Shown: positions 20,152-28,316, counted from the stretch's first letter. The stretch: DNA of 64,000 nt from Lichenicoccus roseus (GCF_005844085.1 NZ_VCDI01000001.1:992001-1056000), one strand, 5' to 3'. Notes: generated by a model not told the origin, from the letters alone. Program-made: numbers and translations.

Positions 20152-20376
20152 TCAGCGGCGGTAGTCGCCAGTGGCGATCGCCGGGATGTCTGCGCGGCTG
20201 ATGCCGAGATCGAGCAGCTGGCGGTCGGTGTAGGAGTCGAGTTCGCGGCGGATGCGGGCGCGCTCCGCCATGCGGGCGCGGAAACCGCGATAGCTCTGGG
20301 CCAGAAGCGTCAGGCCGCCGGCGCTGGAAACCGGGGTGCCGAAGGACGCCATCGAGTTGGCATGTGCGTTGGTCAT
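20152..20376 (-). CDS. DUF1127 small protein
   Basis: A 74-residue protein whose C-terminal half (RGFRARMAERARIRRELDSYTDRQLLDLGISRADI) is the DUF1127 (YjiS-like) arginine-rich motif. Such proteins are common and small in alphaproteobacteria; a few have been tied to RNA binding or phosphate and carbon metabolism, and the role here is unknown. The ATG at 20376 has GGAG about 10 nt upstream. It is divergent from the LacI-type regulator, with inverted repeats in the gap. Confidence 0.85.
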   Translation of the reverse strand: MTNAHANSMASFGTPVSSAGGLTLLAQSYRGFRARMAERARIRRELDSYTDRQLLDLGISRADIPAIATGDYRR

Positions 20377-20388
20377 GGTCTTCACTCC

Positions 20389-20414
20389 GTTGCAGTAATC
20401 TTGTGCACTGCAAC
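20389..20414. promoter_or_regulatory. inverted repeat in the DUF1127/lacI gap
   Basis: A perfect 8-bp inverted repeat, GTTGCAGT and ACTGCAAC, separated by 10 nt. It sits directly upstream of the DUF1127 ribosome-binding site and overlaps a TTGTGC half-site identical to the arm of the palindrome at 20446. A likely regulator site, probably of the adjacent LacI protein. Confidence 0.5.
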
Positions 20415-20445
20415 ATCGGGCCATCGCGTCCGGTTTGCAAGGGAA

Positions 20446-20460
20446 TTGTGCGTTGCACAA
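20446..20460. promoter_or_regulatory. LacI-type operator palindrome
   Basis: TTGTGCGTTGCACAA is a 6+3+6 palindrome with perfect arms, 25 bp before the chosen ATG of the adjacent LacI regulator gene. LacI-family sites are typically short palindromes like this, so autoregulation is the simplest reading. Confidence 0.55.
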
Positions 20461-20485
20461 AAATGTCATGGAGCGGCGTGCCGCC

Positions 20486-21538
20486 ATGCGTCGTCCGACC
20501 ATCACCGACCTGGCACGCGAGGCCGAGGTCTCGATCTCGACCGTCGACCGGGTCCTGAACGGCCGCCTGCCGGTCCATCCGCAGACCGCGTCGCGCGTAC
20601 TGGCCGCCGCCGACCGGATCGGCTTCTACGCAGCCGGCCTCATCCGCCAGCGCCTCGAAGCGCAGGCACCCGCACGACGGCTCGGCTTCGTGCTGCAGCA
20701 GCGCAGCGCGCCATTCTACCAGGCGCTTGGCGCCGCCCTGCGCGAGGCCGTGCTGGCGTGCCGGACGATCCGCGGCCAACCCGTCATCGAGTATCTCGAC
20801 GATCTCACCCCGGCCGCCGTGTCCGACGCGCTGCGCCGTATCGGCGGCCAGACGGACGCGCTGGCGCTGGTCGCCGCCGATCACGCCCACGTTTCGCGGG
20901 CGATCGACGAACTGCACGAACAGGCTGTGCCGGTGTTCGCCCTGCTCTCCGACCTGACCGCGCCAACGCGCGCGGGCTATGCTGGCCTGGACAGCCGCAA
21001 GGCCGGGCGCTTCGCCGGCTGGGCGATCTCCCGCCTCGCACGGGTGCCGGGACCGGTGGCGATCATGCTCGGCAGCCATCGCTATCTCGGCCACGAGCTC
21101 TGCGAACTCGGCTACCGCTCGTATTTCCGCGAGACCGGGACAGGCGGGAGCGGAAGCAGCTTCAAGGTGCTGGAAGCGCTGGTCAGCCTGGAAGAGCCCC
21201 GCCTCGCCTACGAGGCCACCGCTGACCTGCTGCGGCGCACGCCGGATCTCGTTGGCCTCTATGTGGCGGGCGGCGGGATCGAGGGTGTCATCGGCATGCT
21301 GCGCGATCGCATCCAGGGCGGCGAGACGGGACACCTCGTCACGGTCTGCAACGAGCTCACCGGGGTGACGCGCGCGGCACTCATCGACGGCATCGTGGAC
21401 GTCGTGATCGCGCATCCCCTCGAGCGCATCGCGAACGACCTGGTCGCCGCCATGATCCATTCGATCGGCCGCCCGTCGCCGGCGGCGCCGGTGCAGGTCA
21501 TGCTGCCGTTCGAGCTGTACACCCCGGAAAACCTGTAG
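20486..21538 (+). CDS. LacI-family transcriptional regulator
   Basis: About 350 residues. The N-terminal helix-turn-helix TITDLAREAEVSISTVDRVLNG is of LacI type, with the hinge at about residues 45-60, followed by a periplasmic-binding-protein-like ligand domain (LGFVLQQRSAPFYQALGAAL ... ALVAADHAHV ... GLYVAGGGIEGV). The STVDRVLNG variant is typical of LacI proteins that sense sugars or polyols. I choose the ATG at 20486, directly before the HTH; an ATG at 20468 and a TTG at 20435 are in frame, but the latter would place the operator inside the gene. Its targets probably include itself and the DUF1127 gene; a role in inositol control is possible but not shown. Confidence 0.85.
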   Translation: MRRPTITDLAREAEVSISTVDRVLNGRLPVHPQTASRVLAAADRIGFYAAGLIRQRLEAQAPARRLGFVLQQRSAPFYQALGAALREAVLACRTIRGQPVIEYLDDLTPAAVSDALRRIGGQTDALALVAADHAHVSRAIDELHEQAVPVFALLSDLTAPTRAGYAGLDSRKAGRFAGWAISRLARVPGPVAIMLGSHRYLGHELCELGYRSYFRETGTGGSGSSFKVLEALVSLEEPRLAYEATADLLRRTPDLVGLYVAGGGIEGVIGMLRDRIQGGETGHLVTVCNELTGVTRAALIDGIVDVVIAHPLERIANDLVAAMIHSIGRPSPAAPVQVMLPFELYTPENL

Positions 21539-21597
21539 AGCCACGTCCCGCGGCGGCTGCAGCACGGCCGGCAGGTTTCGCATCGGGGGATCATCGC

Positions 21598-22659
21598 CTA
21601 GGCCACCGCGAGCAGCCGCAGCAGCCCGATGGAGAGACCGGCCAGCACCAGCAGCGAAGCGATCACCACCGCCGCGATGCGGCCGCCGGCGCCGGCGACC
21701 GCGCGCAGGTCGGTGCTCAGTCCGAGTGCCGCCATCGACACCACGGTCAGCACGCTCGCGATGCCGGCGAGCGGTGGCAGCGCGGCATGGGGCACCCCTC
21801 CGGCGGCACGCAGGGTCGCCAGCGCCACGAAGCCGGCGATGAACCAAGGCACCAGCCGGTGCAGCCGCACCCGGCCACCGCCACCACCCGCGACCGCGGC
21901 CAGCACCAGCACGACCGGGCCAAGCATCAGCACGCGCATCAGCTTGACCAGCGTGCCGATCTGCACCGCCGCCGCACCCATCGGCGCGCTGGCGGCGAAG
22001 ACCTGCGGCACCGCATAGACGGTGAGGCCGGCCAGCGTGCCGTATTGCGTGGCGCTCAGGTGCAGCAGCGGGACCGCCAGCGGCAGGACCAGCACCACCA
22101 CCACACCCAGCACCGCGGTGAAGCCGATCGACGCCGCGACATCCCCGCCTTCGGCCCCGATCACCGGGGCGACGGCGGCGATCGCGGAGTTGCCGCAGAT
22201 CGAGTTCCCGCAGGCGATCAGCGTCGCCATGCGGCGCGGCAGGCCGAGCAGGCGCCCGATGCCGTAGCTTGCCCCGATCGCGAGGACGACCACGCCGGCG
22301 ATGCCAAGCGGCAGCCCCGCACCGGCGGCGAGGATCGCGCCGGTGTCCAGCGATGCCCCCAGCAGCATCACGGCGATCTCGAGCAGCAGCCTGGCGCTGA
22401 GGTCGATGCCGCAATGCCAGCGCGCCGAGGGGGTCCATGCCATGCGGATCGCGGCGCCGAGCAGGATCGCCAGCACCAGCGCCTCGAGCCAGGCACGGCC
22501 GAGCAGGATGGCTTCCACGCGCTGCAGCAGGACCGCGGCGAGCGCGACACCGGTGCACAGCAGCAGGCCGGGGGCGTATCGGCCCAACGCCGGCCGGAGC
22601 GGTTCGACCCGATGCTGGACGATGCTGAGCATGACGACGTGCCTCCGGGGACCGGGCAC
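21598..22659 (-). CDS. YeiH/UPF0324 family membrane protein (putative sulfate exporter)
   Basis: A 353-residue integral membrane protein with about ten helices. Family hallmarks are AILLGAAIRM, the E-I-AVMLLGASLDTGAIL segment, and ACGNSICGNSAIAAVAPVI, where the GNSxCGxSAIxA motif defines UPF0324. Members have been proposed to export sulfate or related anions, but the substrate is not firmly established. A LysR regulator lies immediately upstream on the same strand, a pairing also seen in E. coli yeiE-yeiH. A palindrome at 22687-22706 precedes the gene. Confidence 0.85.
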   Translation of the reverse strand: MPGPRRHVVMLSIVQHRVEPLRPALGRYAPGLLLCTGVALAAVLLQRVEAILLGRAWLEALVLAILLGAAIRMAWTPSARWHCGIDLSARLLLEIAVMLLGASLDTGAILAAGAGLPLGIAGVVVLAIGASYGIGRLLGLPRRMATLIACGNSICGNSAIAAVAPVIGAEGGDVAASIGFTAVLGVVVVLVLPLAVPLLHLSATQYGTLAGLTVYAVPQVFAASAPMGAAAVQIGTLVKLMRVLMLGPVVLVLAAVAGGGGGRVRLHRLVPWFIAGFVALATLRAAGGVPHAALPPLAGIASVLTVVSMAALGLSTDLRAVAGAGGRIAAVVIASLLVLAGLSIGLLRLLAVA

Positions 22660-22686
22660 GACCCTGAGCCAATCGGATTGATCTAT

Positions 22687-22706
22687 CTATCGGTATATAT
22701 CGATAG
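22687..22706. promoter_or_regulatory. LysR-type operator upstream of yeiH-like gene
   Basis: A perfect 6-bp inverted repeat, CTATCG and CGATAG, around the 8-nt AT-rich centre GTATATAT. It lies in the 69-bp gap between the LysR gene and the yeiH-like gene, 28 bp before the latter's start. The size and AT centre fit a LysR-family recognition site. Confidence 0.55.
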
Positions 22707-22728
22707 GAATGATCTACTGGGTGGATGA

Positions 22729-23610
22729 TTACCGGCAGCCAATCAGCTTCAGCAGGGCCTCCGCCGCACGCGACCGATAGCGCTCGACATGCCGAACGAC
22801 GCTGAAGTCACGTTCCGGCAGCTCGATGCCGACCCGGTGCAGCAACCCGGCTTCCAGGCTGGAGGCGGCAACCGACCCCGACAGCGCGGTGGCCCCCAAT
22901 CCCGCCTCGACCGCCGCACGCACGCTCTCGTTGGAGGGCAGTTCGAGCGCCACCCTCAGGGTGGAGGGGTCGAGGCCGAGGGCGGCGAGTGCGGACTCGA
23001 ACACCGTGCGGGTACCGGACCCCGGCTCGCGCAGCACCCAGTCGCTGCCCGGCAGGTCCGATGCACGCAGGTCGGTCCGGCCGACCCAGGGATGCTGGGT
23101 GCCGACGACGATGACCAGCCGGTCGCGGGCCACCGGCCGGCTGCTGAGCATCGGGTCGTCGATGCGGCCCTCGATGAAGCCGAGTTCCGCCTCGCCGCGA
23201 TGCACCGCGGCCGCCACCTGCCCGGTGTTGCCGACAGCGAGCCTGATCTCGATGCCGGGATAGGCGTGCCGGTAGGCGACCAGGTGACGCGGCAGCCAAT
23301 AACCGGCGATGGTCTGACTCGCCTGCACGTTCAGCGTGCCGCGGCTGAGATCGGCAAGTTCGGCCAGCACGCGTTCCGCGGCATCCGCGCGCGCCAGAAC
23401 CGCGCGCGCCTCGATGAGGAACAGCGACCCCGCCTCGGTCAGGGAGATGCCCCGGCCGACCCGGTCGAACAGCCGGGTGGCGTGGCGCGCTTCCAGTCCG
23501 GCGATGGCGGCGCTGACCGCGGACTGCGCCAGATGCAGCGCCTCGGCCGCCCGCGTCACATGCTGCCGCTCGGCGACCGCGACGAACACCCGCAGCTGCT
23601 CGAGCGTCAT
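22729..23610 (-). CDS. LysR-family regulator (YeiE-like)
   Basis: A 293-residue LysR-type protein. The N-terminal winged HTH runs MTLEQLRVFVAVAERQHVTRAAEALHLAQSAVSAAI at residues 1-36, and a periplasmic-binding-type effector domain follows (about 90-290; for example VGNTGQVAAAVHRGEAELGFIEG). That effector domain resembles the CysB/CbbR/YeiE group. It probably controls the yeiH-like gene directly downstream. Its start is 4 bp from the end of the RpiR-type gene, so these three minus-strand genes may be cotranscribed. Confidence 0.85.
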   Translation of the reverse strand: MTLEQLRVFVAVAERQHVTRAAEALHLAQSAVSAAIAGLEARHATRLFDRVGRGISLTEAGSLFLIEARAVLARADAAERVLAELADLSRGTLNVQASQTIAGYWLPRHLVAYRHAYPGIEIRLAVGNTGQVAAAVHRGEAELGFIEGRIDDPMLSSRPVARDRLVIVVGTQHPWVGRTDLRASDLPGSDWVLREPGSGTRTVFESALAALGLDPSTLRVALELPSNESVRAAVEAGLGATALSGSVAASSLEAGLLHRVGIELPERDFSVVRHVERYRSRAAEALLKLIGCR

Positions 23611-23614
23611 GAGG

Positions 23615-24529
23615 TCATGGCACGGATGCGGCCGACCGGTGCTCCATCAGCGCCACCGACAGCGCGGTCGCCAGCGCCAGGGTGGCGGACAATGACCGGA
23701 AGCCGCCGAGATCGGTCTCGGCGACTTCCATCCAGACCCTGGCCAGCTGTGCCAGCGGCGAGAATGGCGAGTCTGTGATGGCGACCACCGGGATGCCGGC
23801 GGCGGCGGCCTGCTGCGCCAGTTCCAGGGTCTCGCTGGCGTAGGGGGTGAAGCTCACCGCCAGCACGGCGTCGTCGGCACCGAGCAGTTCCACCTGGCGG
23901 CGCGCCATCCCGCCCGCGTGGTCGGCGAGTTCGCAGCGGGCGCCGAGCGTCTGCAGCGCGTAGTTCAGGTACACCACCACCGGATACACCCGCCGGACGC
24001 CGAGCAGGCAGATGGTGCGGGCGCCGGCCAACAGCTCGACCGCCTGCGACAGCGCCACATGGTCGATGGTCTGCTCCAGATGGTCGATCGAGACACGCGC
24101 CGCATGCAGGAAGCCGTGCAGCAGGGCACCGGCGTCGGGTGCGGCCGGCGCCTCCCCTGGACCCGCACCGTCCTGGATCACGGCCAGCGCCTGCAGCCGT
24201 TCGCGATAATCCGGCCAGCGTTGCCTGGCGTGGGCGCGGAACACCGCCTGGAGGTCCGAGAAACCGGCATAGCCGAGGGTCTGCGCGAAGCGGACCAGTG
24301 TCGAGGGCTGTACGCCGGCCTGTTGCGCGAGATCGGCGACGCGACCGAAGGCGATCTCCTGCGGGTGCTCGACGGCGAAATCGGCCACCTGGATCAGCCG
24401 TTTCGGCAGCATCTCGCGCCGGGCCACGATCAGCGCACGCAGGCTCTTGAAGTCGCGCGGGATGGACCCGCCAGCTTCGGCACCGCCCGGATCGACCTCC
24501 GCATCCTGGCCGGCCGCATCTTGGGACAT
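23615..24529 (-). CDS. iolR: RpiR-family regulator, probable inositol repressor
   Basis: About 304 residues. An N-terminal RpiR HTH domain (FGRVADLAQQAGVQPSTLVRFAQTLGYAGFSDLQAVFRA) is followed by a SIS sugar-phosphate-binding domain (ARTICLLGVRRVYPVVVYLNYAL ... DDAVLAVSFTPYASETLELAQQAAAAGIPVVAITD). In Sinorhizobium and relatives the iol repressor is of this RpiR type and binds GGAA-N6-TTCC. Such a site (24553-24566) lies between this gene and the divergent iolG. I choose the ATG at 24529; the longer in-frame ATG at 24568 would start inside the operator. The effector is likely a phosphorylated inositol intermediate, by analogy. Confidence 0.8.
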   Translation of the reverse strand: MSQDAAGQDAEVDPGGAEAGGSIPRDFKSLRALIVARREMLPKRLIQVADFAVEHPQEIAFGRVADLAQQAGVQPSTLVRFAQTLGYAGFSDLQAVFRAHARQRWPDYRERLQALAVIQDGAGPGEAPAAPDAGALLHGFLHAARVSIDHLEQTIDHVALSQAVELLAGARTICLLGVRRVYPVVVYLNYALQTLGARCELADHAGGMARRQVELLGADDAVLAVSFTPYASETLELAQQAAAAGIPVVAITDSPFSPLAQLARVWMEVAETDLGGFRSLSATLALATALSVALMEHRSAASVP

Positions 24530-24552
24530 CGTTGACAACACTCCAACGCGGT

Positions 24553-24566
24553 GGAATATAAATTCC
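24553..24566. promoter_or_regulatory. IolR operator between iolR and iolG
   Basis: GGAATATAAATTCC fits GGAA-N6-TTCC exactly and has 5-bp symmetric arms. It lies 24 bp upstream of the chosen iolR start and about 100 bp before iolG, so it could repress both genes. Confidence 0.75.
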
Positions 24567-24663
24567 ATAAAGCAAAGATCCGGTTAAATCCATTCTGCCG
24601 CTCCCGCTCCGGGGCGCGTCAAGGCAATGACCGGAGGAAACGTCAGCTTCGGGACAACATCGC

Positions 24664-25659
24664 ATGGTCCGTTTTGCCGTCCTCGGATGTGGCCGCATCG
24701 GGCGCATGCACGCCGCCAACCTGGCGCGCCATCCGGATGCCTCCCTCGTCTCGGTGTTCGATATAGCCCAGGCCGCCGCCGCCGAGGTTGCAGGCCAGTT
24801 GGGCGTGCGGCAGGCCGCCTCGGTCGAGGAGATCCTGGGCGACGCCGGCGTCGATGCGGTGCTGATCGCGACCTCCACCGACACCCATGTCGAGCTGATC
24901 ATTGCCGCCGCCCGCGCCGGCAAGGCGGTGCTATGCGAGAAGCCGATCGACCTCGACATGGCGCGCGTCATCCGATGCTGGAACGAGATCGGCAGCCTCG
25001 ACCCGACGGTGATGATCGGCTTCAACCGCCGGTTCGATCCCTCCTTCGCCGCCCTGCGCCGTCGCGTGCAGGAGGGCGAGATCGGCCGCGTCGAGCAGGT
25101 TGTCATCACCTCGCGCGATCCGGCGCCGCCACCGCTCGCCTACATCAAGGTCTCCGGCGGCATGTTCCGCGACATGACGATCCATGATTTCGACCTGGCG
25201 CGCCATCTCGTCGGTGAGATCGTCGAGGTCTCGGCACACGGTGCGTCGCTGATCGATCCGGGAATCGGCGAGGCCGGCGACATCGATGCGGCCATGGTGA
25301 CGATGCGGGCGGCTTCGGGCGCGCTGGTGCACATTAACAACAGCCGCCGCTGCAGCTACGGATACGACCAGCGGCTCGAGGTGTTCGGGGAGACCGGCAT
25401 GCTGGTGGCGGGCAACCGTCGCGAGACCAGCGTCGAGGCGTGGAGCGCGAAAGGCACGCAAGCCGCCGACCCGGTGCTGCACTTCTTCATCCAGCGATAC
25501 GCCGACGCCTACGCTGCCGAGATCGCGCATTTCGTCGCCTGCGTGCAGGACCGGACCAGGCCATCGCCGAGCTTCAACGACGGCATGCAGGCGTTGCGCC
25601 TGGCAGACGCCGCCAACGAGAGCCTGCGCACCGGCCGCAGCATCCGGATCACCGGCTAG
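24664..25659 (+). CDS. iolG: inositol 2-dehydrogenase (Gfo/Idh/MocA family)
   Basis: A 331-residue oxidoreductase that starts the pathway by oxidising myo-inositol to 2-keto-myo-inositol with NAD+. The Rossmann motif GCGRIGRMHAANL is at residues 8-20. The family motif CEKPIDL carries the catalytic Lys near residue 97, and MFRDMTIHDFDLARHL contains the Asp and His of the active site. Its divergent position from an RpiR regulator over a GGAA-N6-TTCC operator supports the iol assignment. MocA of rhizopine catabolism and scyllo-inositol dehydrogenases have the same fold, so a preference for another inositol isomer or derivative is possible, especially with mocDEF nearby. Confidence 0.88.
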   Translation: MVRFAVLGCGRIGRMHAANLARHPDASLVSVFDIAQAAAAEVAGQLGVRQAASVEEILGDAGVDAVLIATSTDTHVELIIAAARAGKAVLCEKPIDLDMARVIRCWNEIGSLDPTVMIGFNRRFDPSFAALRRRVQEGEIGRVEQVVITSRDPAPPPLAYIKVSGGMFRDMTIHDFDLARHLVGEIVEVSAHGASLIDPGIGEAGDIDAAMVTMRAASGALVHINNSRRCSYGYDQRLEVFGETGMLVAGNRRETSVEAWSAKGTQAADPVLHFFIQRYADAYAAEIAHFVACVQDRTRPSPSFNDGMQALRLADAANESLRTGRSIRITG

Positions 25660-26126
25660 CGGGATGGAGGAGCGGCTTCGACCGGCGCTCGTCATCACGT
25701 TGCAAATCTGGTTATCGGATGCAGGGCAGGACCTCCCGCCAGAGCCGTTCCGTCACTGCCGGCAGGCGCATTTGCAGCCGTGGCCGATCCCCGGATCGAG
25801 CGAGTTGCCCGGATCAAGCTTCTTGTAATGCTCCACGGACCGGGAGGGACTGCGACGATCCTTCATCGTGGCCTTGATCGAGTTGTCTGGCTCGGCACCC
25901 TGAAGGCCACAGCAGCGACCTGATCCGGCTGCCAGACGGCCGGGTCGACGGCATGACCACCCCGCAGCACAGGAGGTTCCGGTCCGCATGCCCGAAGCTG
26001 GCAAGGCAGGCGGTCCTCCACACCCTGCCAATCGTTACACTTGGTCGCTCGCGCGCCCGATTGCCGTTACAGGGCAATGTCATGGTCCTCGTGCTACTCG
26101 GGGTAGCGGGCAGAGGGGAAAATGTC
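25660..26126. other. intergenic region with one possible micro-gene
   Basis: About 470 bp between iolG and the small periplasmic protein gene. The only candidate gene I see is a 37-codon frame on the minus strand at 25753-25866. No terminator hairpin with a clear U-tract was found after iolG. Confidence 0.4.
25753..25866 (-). CDS. possible 37-residue cysteine-containing peptide
   Basis: A short frame starting at an ATG at 25866 with AAGG about 8 nt upstream. The peptide is strongly charged in its first half (MKDRRSPSRSVEHYKKLDP) and ends in HGCKCACRQ, with three Cys in five residues. Composition and the good ribosome-binding site suggest it may be real, and the Cys cluster hints at metal or redox binding. 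I do not recognise the family. It lies alone between iolG and a plus-strand gene. It may be noise. Confidence 0.3.
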   Translation of the reverse strand: MKDRRSPSRSVEHYKKLDPGNSLDPGIGHGCKCACRQ

Positions 26127-26585
26127 ATGCTGATGCGCAATTTGCTGACTGTCGGCGCGGTCGTCGCCTCCATGGCGGGTACAGCCTGGGCGCAGGGCTG
26201 GACCGGGCATGCGGGCGGTTGGCACGGCCCGTTCGCCGGCGCGCAATTCACCGCCGCGCAGCAAACCCAGGTGCATGCCATCATGCAGGCGGCACACCAG
26301 CAGACTGCCAGCGTGCGCGCACAGATCCAGGGCCTGCAGCAGCAGATCGACACCCTGCTGGTGTCCTCCGGCACCGTCACCGAGGCGCAACTCACCCCTC
26401 TGGTACAGCAGCAGGAGACGCTCCGCCAGCAGCTGGACGCCTCGCGGATCTCGACCGAGATCGCCATACGCAACCTGCTGACCGGCGCGCAGCTTGCCTC
26501 GGCGGCGAGTACTCACGCCCAGTTGGCCGCACTGCACCAGCAGGAGCATGCGGTGCTGCAGGCGGCGGCACCCGCCACGCCCTGA
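26127..26585 (+). CDS. periplasmic Spy/CpxP-like small protein
   Basis: A 152-residue protein with a signal peptide (LMRNLLTVGAVVASMAGTAWAQ). The mature part is almost entirely helical and rich in Gln, Ala and His, with heptad-like spacing (QTQVHAIMQAAHQQTASVRAQIQGLQQQIDTLL). This resembles the all-helical Spy/CpxP/heavy-metal-resistance sensor group, though the LTxxQ motif is not clear (TAAQQTQV is closest). The ATG at 26127 has GAGGGGA 10 nt upstream. Probably an envelope chaperone or stress protein; the match is structural impression, not a firm family call. Confidence 0.6.
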   Translation: MLMRNLLTVGAVVASMAGTAWAQGWTGHAGGWHGPFAGAQFTAAQQTQVHAIMQAAHQQTASVRAQIQGLQQQIDTLLVSSGTVTEAQLTPLVQQQETLRQQLDASRISTEIAIRNLLTGAQLASAASTHAQLAALHQQEHAVLQAAAPATP

Positions 26586-26729
26586 TCGGGAGACCTCGAC
26601 CCGCGGCGCCGGCGGCCGAGGCCGCACGACTGCCGGTCGTTGGTCATGCGGCCGCGATGCGCCCTGGCCCGGACAGATACCGGGCAGCCGCCAGCTGTCC
26701 GGTTGCAGCACTTCGATGCCGGGTTCCGT

Positions 26730-27956
26730 TCAAGCTGCGCGCAGCATCGCCTTGAGCGCTTGCCCGCTGGACGCCAGCGCCAGCGGGTCGGGATGCGCGC
26801 GCGCCGCGATCAGCATCTCGGCCAGCCGGACCTCGCGCGCGACCTTGCCGATCGGCCCGAGGCCTGTCGCGGATAGCAGTCGCCCCCCGGTATCCAGCTG
26901 GAACCAGAGCGCCGCTCCGTCGCCGAGATCGCGGGTCACCAGTCGCACGGCACCGTCGGCGAGGCCCGCGGTCTGCAGGCACAGCTCGTACTGGTCCGAC
27001 CAGAACCACGGCACAGCTTCGTAGGCCTCACCCGCACCAAGCATGTTGCGCGCGACCACGTTGCCCTGGTCCTGCGCGTTGCGCCACGCCTCCAGCCGTA
27101 TCCGCCGGTCACCGTAGAGGGGATGCGGGAACGAGCAGCAATCCCCGGCGGCGAAGATGTCGGCATCGTCGGTGCGCAGGGTGGCGTCGACGGCGACGCC
27201 GTTCTCGATCACGAGGCCCGCCGACGCGGCAAGCTCCGTGTTCGGTAATGCGCCGATGCCGGCGACGATGCCGTCCGCGTCCAGGCAACTGCCGTCCTCA
27301 AGACGGATACGATGGCAATCCCCCTCGCTCGAGATCGACGCGATGCGGGCGCCGGTCACGATGCGCACGCCGGCCTCGCGGTGCCGTGCGGCGATGAGTG
27401 CCGCCGCCGGTGCCGGGACGCCGCGCGAGAGCAGGCGAGGCGCCGCCTCCAGCAGGGTCACCGCGACGCCGCGCGAGCGTGCGCCGGCGGCGATCTCCAG
27501 CCCGATGAAGCCGCCACCGATCAGGATCAGGTGGCCACCCTGTCCGAGCCGCGCACGCAGTCGGAGCGCATCGGCGAAGTTGCGCAGGTAGAGCACGTTG
27601 TCCGGTCCGGCGCCCTGGATCGGCAGCCGGCGTGGCGATGCCCCCGTCGCCAGCAGCAGCTTTGCGTAGTCGAGGACCGTACCGTCCGACAGCCGGACCC
27701 GACGCGCCGCGCGGTCGATTCGTTCCACCCGGCGGCCGGCGAGCAAGGTGATGTCGAGATCGCGCAGGCGTTGCGGGCCCAGGATGGTCGCAGGTTTCGG
27801 GTCGGTCGCATCCAGGATGACCGCCTTGGAGAGGGGCGGTCGCTCGTAGGGCGCATGCGCCTCGTCACCGACCAGGGTGATCGGACCGGACCAGCCGGTC
27901 TCGCGCAGGGCGGCGGCGGCTCGCGCTCCCGTCTCCCCTGCCCCCGCGATCAGCAT
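26730..27956 (-). CDS. FAD/NAD(P)H-dependent ferredoxin reductase (MocF-like)
   Basis: A 408-residue flavoprotein of the rubredoxin/ferredoxin reductase family (RhFRed, AndAa, MocF). The FAD motif IAGAGETGARAAAAL is at residues 3-17, with YERPPLSK at about 40. The NADH motif LILIGGGFIGLEIAAGARSRG lies near residue 145, followed by ADIFAAGDCC. A C-terminal reductase domain (VPWFWSDQYELCLQTAGL) closes it. It would pass electrons from NAD(P)H to the Rieske ferredoxin encoded just upstream; the genes overlap by one base. It is the third gene of a mocD-mocE-mocF-type operon. Confidence 0.82.
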   Translation of the reverse strand: MLIAGAGETGARAAAALRETGWSGPITLVGDEAHAPYERPPLSKAVILDATDPKPATILGPQRLRDLDITLLAGRRVERIDRAARRVRLSDGTVLDYAKLLLATGASPRRLPIQGAGPDNVLYLRNFADALRLRARLGQGGHLILIGGGFIGLEIAAGARSRGVAVTLLEAAPRLLSRGVPAPAAALIAARHREAGVRIVTGARIASISSEGDCHRIRLEDGSCLDADGIVAGIGALPNTELAASAGLVIENGVAVDATLRTDDADIFAAGDCCSFPHPLYGDRRIRLEAWRNAQDQGNVVARNMLGAGEAYEAVPWFWSDQYELCLQTAGLADGAVRLVTRDLGDGAALWFQLDTGGRLLSATGLGPIGKVAREVRLAEMLIAARAHPDPLALASSGQALKAMLRAA

Positions 27957-28279
27957 CAGGCAATCCCGATCAATACTTTCTCGCCCTCGACCTTGACCGG
28001 ATAGGTGGCGAGATCGACGCAGATCGGCGCGCCCTTGCCGGCACCGGTACGGTAGTCGAAGCGGCCGTTATGCTTCGGGCACTCGATGATATGCCCCATC
28101 ACCAGCCCATCGGCGAGATGCACGCGCTCATGGGTGCACAGCCCGTCGGTTGCGAAGAACTCGTCGTCAGGCGAACGGTAGATCGCAAACGTGCGGCCGT
28201 CATGGTCGAAGCGGAATACGTCCTCCTCCTCGATCTCGTCACGCGTGCAGGCGACCATCCAGGTCCTGGTTTCGGTCAT
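27956..28279 (-). CDS. mocE: MocE-family Rieske [2Fe-2S] ferredoxin
   Basis: A 107-residue Rieske ferredoxin. The cluster ligands are in CTHERVHLADG and CPKHNGRF, giving C-x-H ... C-x2-H. The surrounding sequence (TDGLCTHE, GHIIECPKHNGRFDYRTG) is that of the MocE family first described in rhizopine catabolism of Sinorhizobium. It should shuttle single electrons from the reductase to the desaturase-like oxygenase. The ATG at 28279 is chosen because the fold starts there; the frame is open to 28369 without similarity. It lies 37 bp after the oxygenase gene. Confidence 0.85.
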   Translation of the reverse strand: MTETRTWMVACTRDEIEEEDVFRFDHDGRTFAIYRSPDDEFFATDGLCTHERVHLADGLVMGHIIECPKHNGRFDYRTGAGKGAPICVDLATYPVKVEGEKVLIGIA

Positions 28280-28316
28280 CGTCTTGGTCCCCCAGTCGAA
28301 TTGGACAACGCCTTGA

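Noticed and set aside
20129-22672. 847-codon frame on the minus strand across lacI and yeiH
   Set aside because: It overlaps well-supported genes on both strands and reads as arginine-rich low-complexity sequence.
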